Shown here one piece after another: positions 8,392-17,863 of a stretch of 64,000 nucleotides of DNA. How positions within the stretch are numbered: the stretch's first letter is position 1; each line of letters starts with the position of its first letter. Where the stretch lies: contig JAUFOR010000008.1 of assembly GCA_040285745.1 (NCBI GenBank), positions 1,984,001-2,048,000 of the forward strand. The letters are read 5' to 3'. Under the pieces are notes generated by a model that was not told the origin of the DNA, did not search any database, and worked only from the letters and a program-made list of their open reading frames with translations. A program made the position numbers and the translations under genes. This DNA is from Barthelona sp. PCE. Lineage: Eukaryota > Metamonada: BaSk clade.

Positions 8392-11300
8392 ATGAACGTT
8401 GCAGATGCAACCGCAGAGTATGATTTTCTCGGCAACCAACTGGTATCAACATCGTGTCTCGGGGCTGCAAAAAAGTATTTCAACTTTACATACTTTAACT
8501 CCATTCAGAGCGCTTGTTACAACACATTGCTCTACTGCAACGACAACATGGTCATATCCAGTCCTACTGCAACAGGAAAGACCACTCTATTCGAACTTGC
8601 CATTATCAAGAACATGGATCAACAGAAAAGTAATAAGACTATTTATATTAGTCCATTAAAGGCTCTGTGCTATGAAGTCTACCAGAACTGGAAACAGAAG
8701 TTCAATGGCCTCAATGTTATGCTTTTAACAAGTGACAAGGATAAAATAACGCAGACTGATGTTCAACAGAGTGATATTTTCATAACAACACCTGAGAAAC
8801 TTGATAGCCTCACTCGTCACGAAACTAGCTATAGCGCCTTTAAACTTAGTGACATGAAATTGGGTCTTGTCTGCATTGATGAGATTCACATTCTCGGTGA
8901 TAGAAGAGGAGCAATTTTGGAGATACTAGTAACCCGTATGAAGATGAGAAGGGTCCAGCCGCGGTTCATCGCAGTCTCTGCAACCATCCCAAATATACAA
9001 GACGTTGGTTTATGGTTGAACTGCAGTTCCAGCAATATCCTTCACTTTGGAAAGGAGCATCGTCCAGTCAAGCTTACCCACGTAGTGCACTCTGCACAGA
9101 TGCGTGACGAGGACAACATATTCCAGTTCAATAACTTCTTGAGATATCGTGTTCCAAACATAGTTGAGAAGTACAGCAACGGAAGCCCTACACTCATATT
9201 TTGCTCCGTGCGGAAGGAGACTACAAGCCTAGCCAATTTTCTGATGGAAAAATTGTCTCGTAACGGTCTTGATCGTCCTACACTTAACAGGATCGCTTCC
9301 GATATTAATGATGTTTCACTAGCAGACCTTGTTCGCAGTGGAATAGCATTCCATCATGGCGGGCTGAACTATCAGACGCGATCCGTTATCGAAGATGCGT
9401 TCCGTCAGGGGAAGATTAAGGTACTGTGCGCTACGTCAACTCTTGCTGTTGGGATAAATATGCCAGCACATCTCGTTATTATCAAGGGCACGTGGAAGTA
9501 CGACTCTCATAGCGGGCAGTACGTTCCACTCAGTTATTTGGAAATAGAGCAGATGTGTGGTCGTGCTGGTCGCCCTCAATATGACCAAAGTGCCACAGCC
9601 GTTATTATGACGAGCGATAGACTTGCCCCACAATACGAGCGAATGAGTCTCGGCCGTCAACCCATTGAGAGTCACTTGCTTGATCAGAGCATTAGTACTT
9701 TCATAAATGCAGAGATTGATAATAACTACATTAAGCATGTCCAGGATGCGCTTGACTGGATCAGCTCATCATACCTTTACGTTCGCATGCAAACGAACCC
9801 TTACTCCCTACATACTATTAACAAACCTGAAAAGAAGGTGGATTTGATCGAGGTTGTACATGAGGCTCTGAGCAAACTTGAGAAGATCGACGCAATTGTT
9901 ATTGATGATGGCACTATCCTCCCAACCAAGCTCAGCAACATTATTTCGCGTCATAAGCTTGATGTCGAGTATGTATCAGTGGCAATCCAAAAGTTTGAAA
10001 AGGAGATTGTCCAAACTACTCTCAACGTACCTGCAGCGATGAAGAGCAAGGTGTCACTTGATGCTGTGTACAGCGCCTTACAATTGTACACTGAGTCTCA
10101 GGAGTTTGAACTTCGTTTCAACTTACGTCGCCGTCAGAAGAGTATCTTGAATAAGCTCAATGGAGGCAGAAACAAGCGTAAGAAGGACCGAAACGAGAGT
10201 ACCATCCGTCACCCATATCCAGGCCCCGTTACAACAACATCGACCAAAATTGCAGTACTGTTACAGGCAATGTTTGACGAGAAGCTGCGCTATGTCGACC
10301 ACGACCTGAAGCAACAGGCCATTGCTCTACAGAGATTGCTTTCCGGCTACTACATTGGTCTTTGTAAGACTGTCATATATATGTTCCAGAAGCGTCGCGA
10401 TTTCACCAACATGAATCACATACTCGCATTGATTCGAGCCACACAGTCTATTAATGGGCGTATTTGGTTTGATGAACACGCAGTGTTACTACAGTTTGAT
10501 GGTATTGGTTCACAAAAGGCTAGAACTCTGAGTCAGAGTGGTATCTCAACAATTCAACAATTGAGAGACCATGTAACTCGCTCTTTAATTCAAAAAATCA
10601 GTGGATTCGGGCCCAGTATTGTCAATAAGCTCGGTGTGCAGTTGTCAAGCGTACCACAGTTGACAGTTGACGTTAGTGCTAGCAGCTCATGTGATATTAT
10701 CATCAAGGTCACAAAGGAGAGGCACGTGCCTCCCCAATTACACCGTTCTAACATTCAGAAGTACACCTATAATGGATGTGTCGTTGCCTCCATTGGTGCA
10801 CACGTCATCACTCTTCAACACATTCTTCTAACACCACGAGGGCAGTCATTCACTGTTAGTGTTCCGTTAGCTGCAGCCGTTAAGCATGCTACCATGGACG
10901 ACAAGTGGGACAGTGACACTGTTGTTGTTGATATTGGTGTATACATACTTGAGGTTCTGGGTATTGATGTACATATTCAACATATTCAAACCATTGAGGG
11001 GGTTGAACACGTGTCCAGATCAACTATTCCACGTCCTGTGCTCATAGAGTCCGACTCAGATTTTGAGCTCTCTCCAACTATTCCCAATCTCAAGATTAAT
11101 GCTTCCGGTTTAACGTTCAGCACAGATAGTGAGGATGAGACGAGCGTTCATGTTGAACCTCCAAAACAAATTCATGAGGAAAAAAATGTCAAAAACGTTC
11201 CTTCCAAGAAGAAAAAAGTTAAGCAGTACAAGCTTACTGATTTACCCATCGTTAAGAAGGGCAGTCGAGACTACCCTATCCACCGTGGCCCCGGCGAAAC

Positions 11301-12057
11301 GTCTCCATTTGAGAAGCGCAAGGCCAAGAAGATCAAAAAAAAGGTGAGGGAGAAGCTTGTTGACCTATCAAAGTACAAATTTCAACAACAGCCCACCGTA
11401 CAGGATCAGACGCCCATGGAAAATGTCAGTACTATCCCTATCACTGTTACACATTCGGCTCACACTAGTCATCAACGTACTGACGTGCTACTACCGCAAC
11501 GCACTGTTCAACCCACATCTCTTTGGCATTTTGGAAGCCAATATGAGCAACAACCGAGCCAACATGCACCCATGTATCAGCAAGATTTCGTATACGACGC
11601 ACCACAGCAACATTTTCAGTTCAACCATATGTTCCACAATAATGCAACCTACAATCATTCGAACTATCAGCAGCATAACCCTCATTCGCAGCCGCATATA
11701 CAACCTCAACCACAAATGAGATTTACATTCCCTGCTGCAACTACACCAGTACGCAGCAAAGTAAGTTTCCCTTCTCAAGTACTTCAAGTCGCGCATCCAG
11801 CTAATTACCAAATGCAGATGCCCCAACACCACCACCACCAATTGGCCCCTATACCTGTTCAATACATGCCCATAAACCACCACCAGTTTGATCACCAGCA
11901 AAATCATCACCAAAGTTTCAATTGCACAACTGACATGTCTCTTGTTGATGACAAGCGTGCTAGATCTCTACTCTCGATAAATCAAGCCCAAATCTCGCAA
12001 AAATCAATGCCAACACATCATCAACAATACCAAAACTCTGCAATTATGACTTTATAA
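8392..12057 (+). CDS. HFM1: HFM1/MER3-type Ski2-like DNA helicase
   Basis: 1221 aa. Helicase motifs in order: Q-motif region FNSIQSACYNTLLY, Walker A SSPTATGKT at ~57-65, motif Ia YISPLKALCYEV, motif Ib TTPEKLDSLTR, Walker B DEIH at 163-166, motif III VSATIPN, HHGGLNYQTR, and motif VI QMCGRAGRPQYD. The LFELAII after Walker A, the RGAILE after DEIH and the NI(Q)DVGLWL after motif III match HFM1/MER3 more than Brr2, ASCC3 or Ski2. A winged-helix/Sec63-like region follows, with a helix-hairpin-helix segment near 700-760 (DGIGSQKARTLSQSGIS, ISGFGPSIVNKLG). The last ~250 residues are disordered, first basic then Q/H/P-rich. MER3 stabilises meiotic crossover intermediates, so this suggests a sexual or parasexual capability (inference). 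An initiator sits 16 nt before the ATG. Confidence 0.9.
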   Translation: MNVADATAEYDFLGNQLVSTSCLGAAKKYFNFTYFNSIQSACYNTLLYCNDNMVISSPTATGKTTLFELAIIKNMDQQKSNKTIYISPLKALCYEVYQNWKQKFNGLNVMLLTSDKDKITQTDVQQSDIFITTPEKLDSLTRHETSYSAFKLSDMKLGLVCIDEIHILGDRRGAILEILVTRMKMRRVQPRFIAVSATIPNIQDVGLWLNCSSSNILHFGKEHRPVKLTHVVHSAQMRDEDNIFQFNNFLRYRVPNIVEKYSNGSPTLIFCSVRKETTSLANFLMEKLSRNGLDRPTLNRIASDINDVSLADLVRSGIAFHHGGLNYQTRSVIEDAFRQGKIKVLCATSTLAVGINMPAHLVIIKGTWKYDSHSGQYVPLSYLEIEQMCGRAGRPQYDQSATAVIMTSDRLAPQYERMSLGRQPIESHLLDQSISTFINAEIDNNYIKHVQDALDWISSSYLYVRMQTNPYSLHTINKPEKKVDLIEVVHEALSKLEKIDAIVIDDGTILPTKLSNIISRHKLDVEYVSVAIQKFEKEIVQTTLNVPAAMKSKVSLDAVYSALQLYTESQEFELRFNLRRRQKSILNKLNGGRNKRKKDRNESTIRHPYPGPVTTTSTKIAVLLQAMFDEKLRYVDHDLKQQAIALQRLLSGYYIGLCKTVIYMFQKRRDFTNMNHILALIRATQSINGRIWFDEHAVLLQFDGIGSQKARTLSQSGISTIQQLRDHVTRSLIQKISGFGPSIVNKLGVQLSSVPQLTVDVSASSSCDIIIKVTKERHVPPQLHRSNIQKYTYNGCVVASIGAHVITLQHILLTPRGQSFTVSVPLAAAVKHATMDDKWDSDTVVVDIGVYILEVLGIDVHIQHIQTIEGVEHVSRSTIPRPVLIESDSDFELSPTIPNLKINASGLTFSTDSEDETSVHVEPPKQIHEEKNVKNVPSKKKKVKQYKLTDLPIVKKGSRDYPIHRGPGETSPFEKRKAKKIKKKVREKLVDLSKYKFQQQPTVQDQTPMENVSTIPITVTHSAHTSHQRTDVLLPQRTVQPTSLWHFGSQYEQQPSQHAPMYQQDFVYDAPQQHFQFNHMFHNNATYNHSNYQQHNPHSQPHIQPQPQMRFTFPAATTPVRSKVSFPSQVLQVAHPANYQMQMPQHHHHQLAPIPVQYMPINHHQFDHQQNHHQSFNCTTDMSLVDDKRARSLLSINQAQISQKSMPTHHQQYQNSAIMTL

Positions 12058-12172
12058 TGTATTGAAAGGTGTAACTCCTCAATTAGAAAGCATATCTACG
12101 GAATAAAAGCATTAGAAGAATGAATGTAACACGAAAATAGTTTATCACCTATTCCTCACAAAGCTATCCATT

Positions 12173-14140
12173 ATGAGAGACTTTTCCACCCCACAGCCGC
12201 AACCAGGCACAGATTTCATTTACAACAATACAGGTGCTTTTGTTCCTGAAACTCGTACTACTGTTTTTAAAAGTTTTGCAACAAGCGCAAAATTATGCCC
12301 TGATGCTTTCTTCTGTCGTTATCGTCAGCAACAGTTGAGTGAAGAAGACGGAAGCGTTGAATATTTGCCTATTGAAGCTATGACATATGGCGAGGCTTTA
12401 GATACAGTTAAAAAGCTCGCTCGTTCCATCCACGCTGCAGGCCTAAAGCCTGGTGATCGTATGTGTATCTACGCAGCCAACAGACCCGAATGGCAATTGA
12501 CTGATATGGCATGTCAGCTTCTTGGTATTGTCACCGTTCCTCTGTTCGACAACTTCAGCCTTGATGATGCCAACTACGTCATCACACACTCTGATGCTAT
12601 TGGTATCATTGTTGATCCCAAACGTTGTGTTAACCTCAAGAAAATTGTTGATCAGTTCGATCTTCAACTTGACCACATCTTCCTTATGGATATGTACGTT
12701 GCCGATAAACAATGGTTTTGTGATGAAGTCAATGCTGAGTTCACTGATATTCTTACCAACACCTTCAATGTTCTCGTTGAGGATGGAAGCAAAAATCCCG
12801 AAGTATTACCACATAATTGTGACGTTGAGGACCTTGCCACCATCATTTACACGTCAGGTACCTCTTCTCGCCCCAAGGGAGCTATGCTTTGTCACCGTAA
12901 CGTTATGTCAGGTGCAGCTTCTGTCGCTGAACGTATGCCTGCACCCGAGGATGCCGAGAACTTTATTGAGGAGTCGGTTTGTTCTTTCCTACCCCTTGCT
13001 CACATTTTTGAACGTGCTGTTGAGCAGATGGTGATTTTAATGTGTGGATGTATCTGTTTCTTCTCAGGTACAACAACTATGCTGTCAAAGGATCTGAACG
13101 ACTACGCCCCCACTATCTTCTGCGGTGTTCCTCGTCTCTTCAATAAGCTCTATTCATCCATTGTTGGAGCAATGAACGAGAAGGGTTTCATCTCTCGATT
13201 CCTCTTCAACTGGGGTCTCTCCAGAAAGAAGGCTCGTCTTCAGCAAGGTTTAGATACTCCAACATTCAACAACATTGTTTTCCAAAAAGTCAAGGATAAG
13301 TTCGGCGGTAAGTTTAGATTAGTTGTTTCTGGATCAGCCCCTCTCGACCCAGCTGTTCTGGAGTTCTTCCGCTGTGTTTTCTGCAACTCATGTGTTATTG
13401 AAGGCTATGGAATTACAGAAACGGTTGCCGCTCTCAGTATCATGAAACTCAATGATCGCGGTTACGGTCATGTTGGTACTGCTATTGGTGCCATGGATAT
13501 GAAGCTTGAAGACGGTGAGGTCATTGAGCCTTTTAAGGCTAATCCGAACTGGGAGTACGGTGAAGTTCTCGTTAAGGGTCCCAACATCTTTAAGGGTTAC
13601 TATAAGAATCCTGAAGCCACTGCCAAGGCTGTCAACGAAGACGGGTATTATCACACTGGTGATATCGGTGCATTTGATGAGGATGGAAATCTTCATATTA
13701 TTGATCGTATTTCTTCAATCTTCAAGTCTCCCCAGGGTGAATTTATTTGTCCTGAGTCAGTTGAAAAGGTATTCCTTAACAACGATAAGGTTACTGAGAT
13801 GATTGTTTTCGGAGGAGCTCCCAAGCTGGTTTCGATCGTAATTCCTGCCGAGTATCCTGAGACTGAAGAAGCTGCTGAAGATCTAAAGAATGAGCTTCTC
13901 TCTGATTTTGAGCTTCTTGCTATCGAACATGGTCTCAAAGGTTATGAAAAGGTTGTTGATCTTGTATTTGTCAAGGAATTCTCGATTGAAGATGGTACCC
14001 TTACTCCTTCTATGAAAAAGAAGCGCCCTGCTATCCGTAATTTCTATCGTGAATTGGTTGATGAGATGGTTATGAGTGCCAACCAACGTTTTGGAAACGT
14101 TATTGGTAATGTTAACCCTTGTTTACCATGTGCTAACTAA
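12173..14140 (+). CDS. Long-chain fatty acyl-CoA synthetase (ACSL family)
   Basis: 655 aa, the usual length of eukaryotic ACSLs. It activates long-chain fatty acids with ATP and CoA. Seen: AMP-binding P-loop IIYTSGTSSRPKGAMLCHRN near 222-241 (normally TSGTTGxPKG; the SSR variant is mild), LPLAHIFER near 267, the adenine motif YGITETVA near 415, YYHTGDIGAFDEDGNLHIIDR near 491-511, and the fatty-acid gate-type signature RISSIFKSPQGEFICPESVE near 511-530. The catalytic lysine region TPSMKKKRPAI is near 617. No signal peptide or strong TM helix was seen; ACSLs often sit on membranes peripherally. The gene converges on the neighbouring gene with 19 bp between stops. Confidence 0.95.
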   Translation: MRDFSTPQPQPGTDFIYNNTGAFVPETRTTVFKSFATSAKLCPDAFFCRYRQQQLSEEDGSVEYLPIEAMTYGEALDTVKKLARSIHAAGLKPGDRMCIYAANRPEWQLTDMACQLLGIVTVPLFDNFSLDDANYVITHSDAIGIIVDPKRCVNLKKIVDQFDLQLDHIFLMDMYVADKQWFCDEVNAEFTDILTNTFNVLVEDGSKNPEVLPHNCDVEDLATIIYTSGTSSRPKGAMLCHRNVMSGAASVAERMPAPEDAENFIEESVCSFLPLAHIFERAVEQMVILMCGCICFFSGTTTMLSKDLNDYAPTIFCGVPRLFNKLYSSIVGAMNEKGFISRFLFNWGLSRKKARLQQGLDTPTFNNIVFQKVKDKFGGKFRLVVSGSAPLDPAVLEFFRCVFCNSCVIEGYGITETVAALSIMKLNDRGYGHVGTAIGAMDMKLEDGEVIEPFKANPNWEYGEVLVKGPNIFKGYYKNPEATAKAVNEDGYYHTGDIGAFDEDGNLHIIDRISSIFKSPQGEFICPESVEKVFLNNDKVTEMIVFGGAPKLVSIVIPAEYPETEEAAEDLKNELLSDFELLAIEHGLKGYEKVVDLVFVKEFSIEDGTLTPSMKKKRPAIRNFYRELVDEMVMSANQRFGNVIGNVNPCLPCAN

Positions 14141-14159
14141 TTTACAATTATCCTTCAAA

Positions 14160-15284
14160 TTAACCGTTGATATCACCATCCAATAAAACTCTTCGTCTTC
14201 TCTCTTGATGTAGTTCCGTTAATTGATCAATTATCACGTTACTACGATAATCATTCCAAACTCTCGTTCCATGATAAGCATCGACAATCATTTGACGGGT
14301 TGGTAATCTATTTAAAAACGTAATCATATCATCCTTCAAATCCTTATTAACCAAACTTCTCCATATTGATGGTTGCACAGAATAAATCTCACATTGTGTC
14401 TCACAGATTATAGCTGCGTATTTTTGGCAATTCTTCAACAATGAGTAATCTCCAAAGTACGATCCACGCGTCAAATGTCCAATTTCAAGCGGTACTAACT
14501 GTTCTTCATCGGTGATTACCTTCACAACAGAACATTTACCGGATTCCACTAAAATAAACGGTCCTGGATCTGTATTTTGCTTAAGTATGATTTCACCACT
14601 GTCATACTTTTCGTTTTCTGCTACTCTAACCCATTCAAAGAGCTCATCGATGCGCAGTGTATCAAAAAGTGGAACACTGCAAAATAGACGCATAGCTTTA
14701 CGTAATTCAAGTGGACAGATCAGGGTAGCTATCCTTGTCCGACTTAGATAACCCACTGTTATGGATTCTTCCGTGGAACGCAAACTATTCGGAGAAGGTG
14801 TTGCAGTTATTACATCATGAAATCCAACAATCTGCACATTGGAAACAATCTCATCGTTACATAACATCGATCCCTCAAATAAAATGATACAAGACTGAGG
14901 AATGACACCGGCATGGACAGAAAAATCTGTCTTTTTCAGTTCAACTCCACAACAAATAGCAAGCTGCAATTTCTTGGTCAAGTTTGCGTATATGGGGACA
15001 TTTTTCAATATTTCGTGTATTACACTGATGTGTTTGTCTGTTCTATACAAATATGGCAACTGTAAAATTTCCCTCAGCGGAAGATCATCCTGTAGGATTT
15101 TTGACTGCATTTGAATCCTCCTCTTCATGTTAAACTGCGACCTTGTACGGGTAGTCATGCGAGAAGTCTCTGAAACTTCACGCTTGAGATCTCTACTTAG
15201 AGAGTTCAATAGATTAAGAGACGCTGCTCCAGTAGGCTTGAGCTCATCTATTTTAAGAATTGGGACCCTTTTTTCTTTTGACAT
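14160..15284 (-). CDS. Cyclic-nucleotide-binding-like domain protein
   Basis: 374 aa. The N-terminal ~95 residues are basic. Residues ~95-205 may form a degenerate first cNMP-binding fold. Residues ~205-330 form a clearer one: LFCSVPLFDTLRIDEL, SGEIILKQNTDPGPFILVESGKCSVVK, then LTRGSYFGDYSLLKNCQKYAAIICETQCEIYSV. In a working phosphate-binding cassette one expects FGE(x)ALLxxxPRAA; here Glu is Asp and the invariant Arg is absent (QKYAA). cAMP or cGMP binding is therefore doubtful and the protein may be a scaffold or PKA-R-like relic. It has no dimerisation or inhibitor motif that I could recognise. Its promoter is shared head-to-head with the glucosidase II beta gene. Confidence 0.72.
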   Translation of the reverse strand: MSKEKRVPILKIDELKPTGAASLNLLNSLSRDLKREVSETSRMTTRTRSQFNMKRRIQMQSKILQDDLPLREILQLPYLYRTDKHISVIHEILKNVPIYANLTKKLQLAICCGVELKKTDFSVHAGVIPQSCIILFEGSMLCNDEIVSNVQIVGFHDVITATPSPNSLRSTEESITVGYLSRTRIATLICPLELRKAMRLFCSVPLFDTLRIDELFEWVRVAENEKYDSGEIILKQNTDPGPFILVESGKCSVVKVITDEEQLVPLEIGHLTRGSYFGDYSLLKNCQKYAAIICETQCEIYSVQPSIWRSLVNKDLKDDMITFLNRLPTRQMIVDAYHGTRVWNDYRSNVIIDQLTELHQERRRRVLLDGDING

Positions 15285-15336
15285 AGCCCTGAAAAAGGTA
15301 TAAATATTTGTAACACCCTTTTCATCAACGACATAA
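15285..15336. promoter_or_regulatory. 52-bp bidirectional promoter with two head-to-head initiators
   Basis: The ATGs of the cNMP-binding-like gene (minus) and glucosidase II beta (plus) are only 52 bp apart. Each strand carries its own initiator: minus TACCTTTTTCAGG, whose TCA adenine is 6 nt from its ATG, and plus ACACCCTTTTCATCAACG, whose adenine (15324) is 13 nt from its ATG. Between them is taaatatttgtaa. TSS positions are inferred, not measured. Confidence 0.6.
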
Positions 15337-16609
15337 ATGCATTTATCGTTCTATGTTGTGTTTATAACGCTTGCATGCGTGGTTACAGGAACAATTGTAA
15401 GGGGAATTGAGCCAAAACACGAAGACTTGTATAGTCAAGATGAATTCCACTGTTTGGATGGATCGGGCTCGTTTTCAAGAAGTGTCATTAACAACGGTTA
15501 CTGCTCATGTAATGATTGTTCAGATGAACCAGGAACAAGTGCAGGAATACAGTTTTTCTGTGAGGAATATCCACTAGGTGGAAGATATATACATTCTATG
15601 TTTGTAGATGATGGCATCTGTGATTGTTGCGATGGAAGCGATGAAGCATTAGGTGTATGCCCGAACACATGTAACGTTGAATTGAGAACCCGATTAAGTG
15701 ACATTCAGGAAAGAATTTCAGATGTTAGAAAGGGATTAATTGCCAAGGAAGATTTGCTGCTGCGAGCACAAGCAATTAAAACAACCAAAGAAAAGGAGTT
15801 ACTGGAGAAGCAAACTCGTAAAGCAATTGCTCAAAAAGCTGTAGAGGCTTTAAATTCTGAAAAAGAAGAGCTTGAGGCAGAAAGAAAACTCGTAACTGAA
15901 GAAGAAGAAGGAAAAGAAGAAGATATTCAACGTGTTCAAGATAGTATGGAATCAACAATGAAAATTCGCAGTGGATTTGGTCGTCATCGGGTGCGTGGAA
16001 AGCGCTCCTTCCTTTCTAAGCTTCTATTTTGGAAAAAACAACCAGATTTACGTATATTTCATTATTCTTTTATATTTGATAAACTAACTTTTAGAAATTG
16101 ATTCAGTTGAAAAGTACGTGAGCAACGAGGAGAGTGAACTGGAAAGAATCAAAAATGAAATTGCTGAGATTACAACTTTCCTCAACATTGATTTTGGTGT
16201 TGAAAATGTATTTATGCCTCTTTATGACACAGAAATTTCTACAACAACACAATACAAATACGTAATTAATCCTTTCCGTGAAGCGTTTCAGAAAGAAAAA
16301 CATAACAACCATGGCTCAACATCCTTGGGAAAGTTTTCTGCTGATCAAAGTGATGCAACCACTTGGTCATTCATAAATGGACAGAAGTGCTGGGGTGGGC
16401 CGGATCGTAGCCTTCGGGTTAGTCTCATATGTGGTACTCATACAGAAATAGTAATGGCTGATGAAGAAAGTATGTGCGTATATGTCATGGACGTAAAAAC
16501 ACCAGCAGTATGCTCAACTGAACAGTTAAGTGAGTTAGAAGCGCAACTTGGATTTTACAGAGAAGCATATGAAAAAAACTTGAACTATGACTACGCTGAA
16601 GATTTGTAA
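15337..16609 (+). CDS. PRKCSH: Glucosidase II beta subunit-like (PRKCSH-type), spliced
   Basis: Two exons, 15337-16051 and 16095-16609, give 409 aa after removing a 43-nt intron in phase 1 (joined residues PDLQIDSVEKY). Residues 1-18 are a signal peptide. Residues ~38-118 hold two cysteine-rich LDLa-like repeats (GYCSCNDCSDEPGTS and GICDCCDGSDEALG), the hallmark of the subunit N-terminus. A charged coiled coil follows (~125-215). The C-terminal exon has an MRH-like region (INGQKCWGGPDRSLRVSLICG, CVYVMDVKTPAVC). The subunit positions the catalytic alpha subunit on N-glycans in the ER. The C-terminus is AEDL, not a canonical HDEL/KDEL, so ER retention may rely on the alpha subunit. It is shorter than the animal protein (~520 aa), mainly in the acidic middle. 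Confidence 0.85.
16052..16094 (+). other. Spliceosomal intron, 43 nt (glucosidase II beta)
   Basis: GTATATTTC at the 5' end and ACTAACTTTTAG at the 3' end. Removal joins tta-c to aa-att and restores the frame into the MRH exon. The branch-like CTAAC is followed by five bases ending the intron in AG. Confidence 0.85.
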
Positions 16610-16647
16610 TATAATTTTTCACCGTAGTCATATAGCTAGTATTTTAT

Positions 16648-17766
16648 TTACAATAAATCAACAATAATGTTTCCTTTGCTCGTGATATCAAGCGTACTTT
16701 CACCTAATGGTATGACAGAAGAAGAAACACTTCCTTCTATGGTTGTCATATTACTTGTACCTTCAAAACGATCATTTATATCAGAAATCATATTTTGATT
16801 GGCGGTTGAGTGAATTAAACCCGAAAAATTTGTTGGAAGATATATTCTTGCCAACTTCTTACTGTCTAAATTAATTTTCACGTCACCATATTGCAATAAT
16901 GAAACAAATAGTTCACCACCTTTTTGTTCAAAATCAATTGTTGTATTGACTACTGTTGTTATTGACGAAGATCCTTGACTTTTCACAATAATATTTGAAG
17001 AAAATAAACGTGCTAATTCAACGGAATTCTTTTGATTAATATTTAGATCACAATATTCACAGTTTCTTACCAAAACAACACCTTTACCTGACACAACAGC
17101 TTTGTGCTTCATTGCATCAATACGAATCATATCATCAACTACATAGTTACCAAACAATATGTCACCAGTCACACTCGATACTCCACGTTTAATAAAAAGA
17201 TTTAAAGTAGAAATTCTGCATTCATCAAAGAAAAATACATCCTCTTGATAGAAACTTAACCATTCAAAGGGTAAGAAAGGATTATAATAACCTAACGGTC
17301 GTATCACACTAACATTAACAATTGCATTAAGGAATGTGTTTGGGAGAAAGACGCGCACTGTAACCTGGTCAAAGCCTAAAAAAGACTTTCGTTGCTTGTA
17401 ACTGAATTTACCCTCTTCAATTTTGGGTTTTAAAAATGAACTTAAAAAACTTGTTCTTTCAATTTCTATCCGTGTCCTGGCGGTCATTCTATCAACATTA
17501 AAGTCAACCTCGGCCATATCCAAGTCAAAATCAATTGCAGAAAGATTTTCTATCTCATAATTGTGTGTGTTATTGGAACTAAGTAAAGATATGAACAAAG
17601 GATACAAAAACAAGAATATTATGATGATTGCAATGATGATAATACAACATAAATGCTTGGGCAACCTTTGAACACGCTTTTTATCGTTTTTTTTTGAGAA
17701 AAATAGCCTTGAATTTATGAGGAGTGGGTGCGAGGCAGACTCCCGCGAGAGGCTATGGGAGAACAT
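16648..17766 (-). CDS. Type II single-pass membrane protein, unrecognised family
   Basis: 372 aa. Residues 1-38 are basic and polar, then one strong hydrophobic helix (~39-62, CCIIIIAIIIIFLFLYPLF). The remaining ~310 residues would face the lumen or outside. That domain is beta-rich, contains several N-x-S/T sequons (for example in NTT and NMTT), and has short hydrophobic stretches but no second clear TM. It resembles the layout of LEA-2-like or adhesin-like beta domains anchored by one helix, but I recognise no family and assign no function. It is divergent from the p62-like gene, 97 bp between starts, and converges on the glucosidase II beta gene (38 bp between stops). Confidence 0.72.
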   Translation of the reverse strand: MFSHSLSRESASHPLLINSRLFFSKKNDKKRVQRLPKHLCCIIIIAIIIIFLFLYPLFISLLSSNNTHNYEIENLSAIDFDLDMAEVDFNVDRMTARTRIEIERTSFLSSFLKPKIEEGKFSYKQRKSFLGFDQVTVRVFLPNTFLNAIVNVSVIRPLGYYNPFLPFEWLSFYQEDVFFFDECRISTLNLFIKRGVSSVTGDILFGNYVVDDMIRIDAMKHKAVVSGKGVVLVRNCEYCDLNINQKNSVELARLFSSNIIVKSQGSSSITTVVNTTIDFEQKGGELFVSLLQYGDVKINLDSKKLARIYLPTNFSGLIHSTANQNMISDINDRFEGTSNMTTIEGSVSSSVIPLGESTLDITSKGNIIVDLL

Positions 17767-17863
17767 AACTGTAGAAAGAGATTTAAATGCTACTACACGC
17801 CGTTTTACACATTATTCTCATTTACACATATATTTGGGGTACAACTTACTGTTTTTGTTCAGA

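Noticed and set aside
17717-17863. Extending the p62-like gene 49 codons upstream
   Set aside because: The extension overlaps the divergent membrane-protein start and has no domain-like sequence; the ATG at 17864 is preceded by a pyrimidine-rich stretch.
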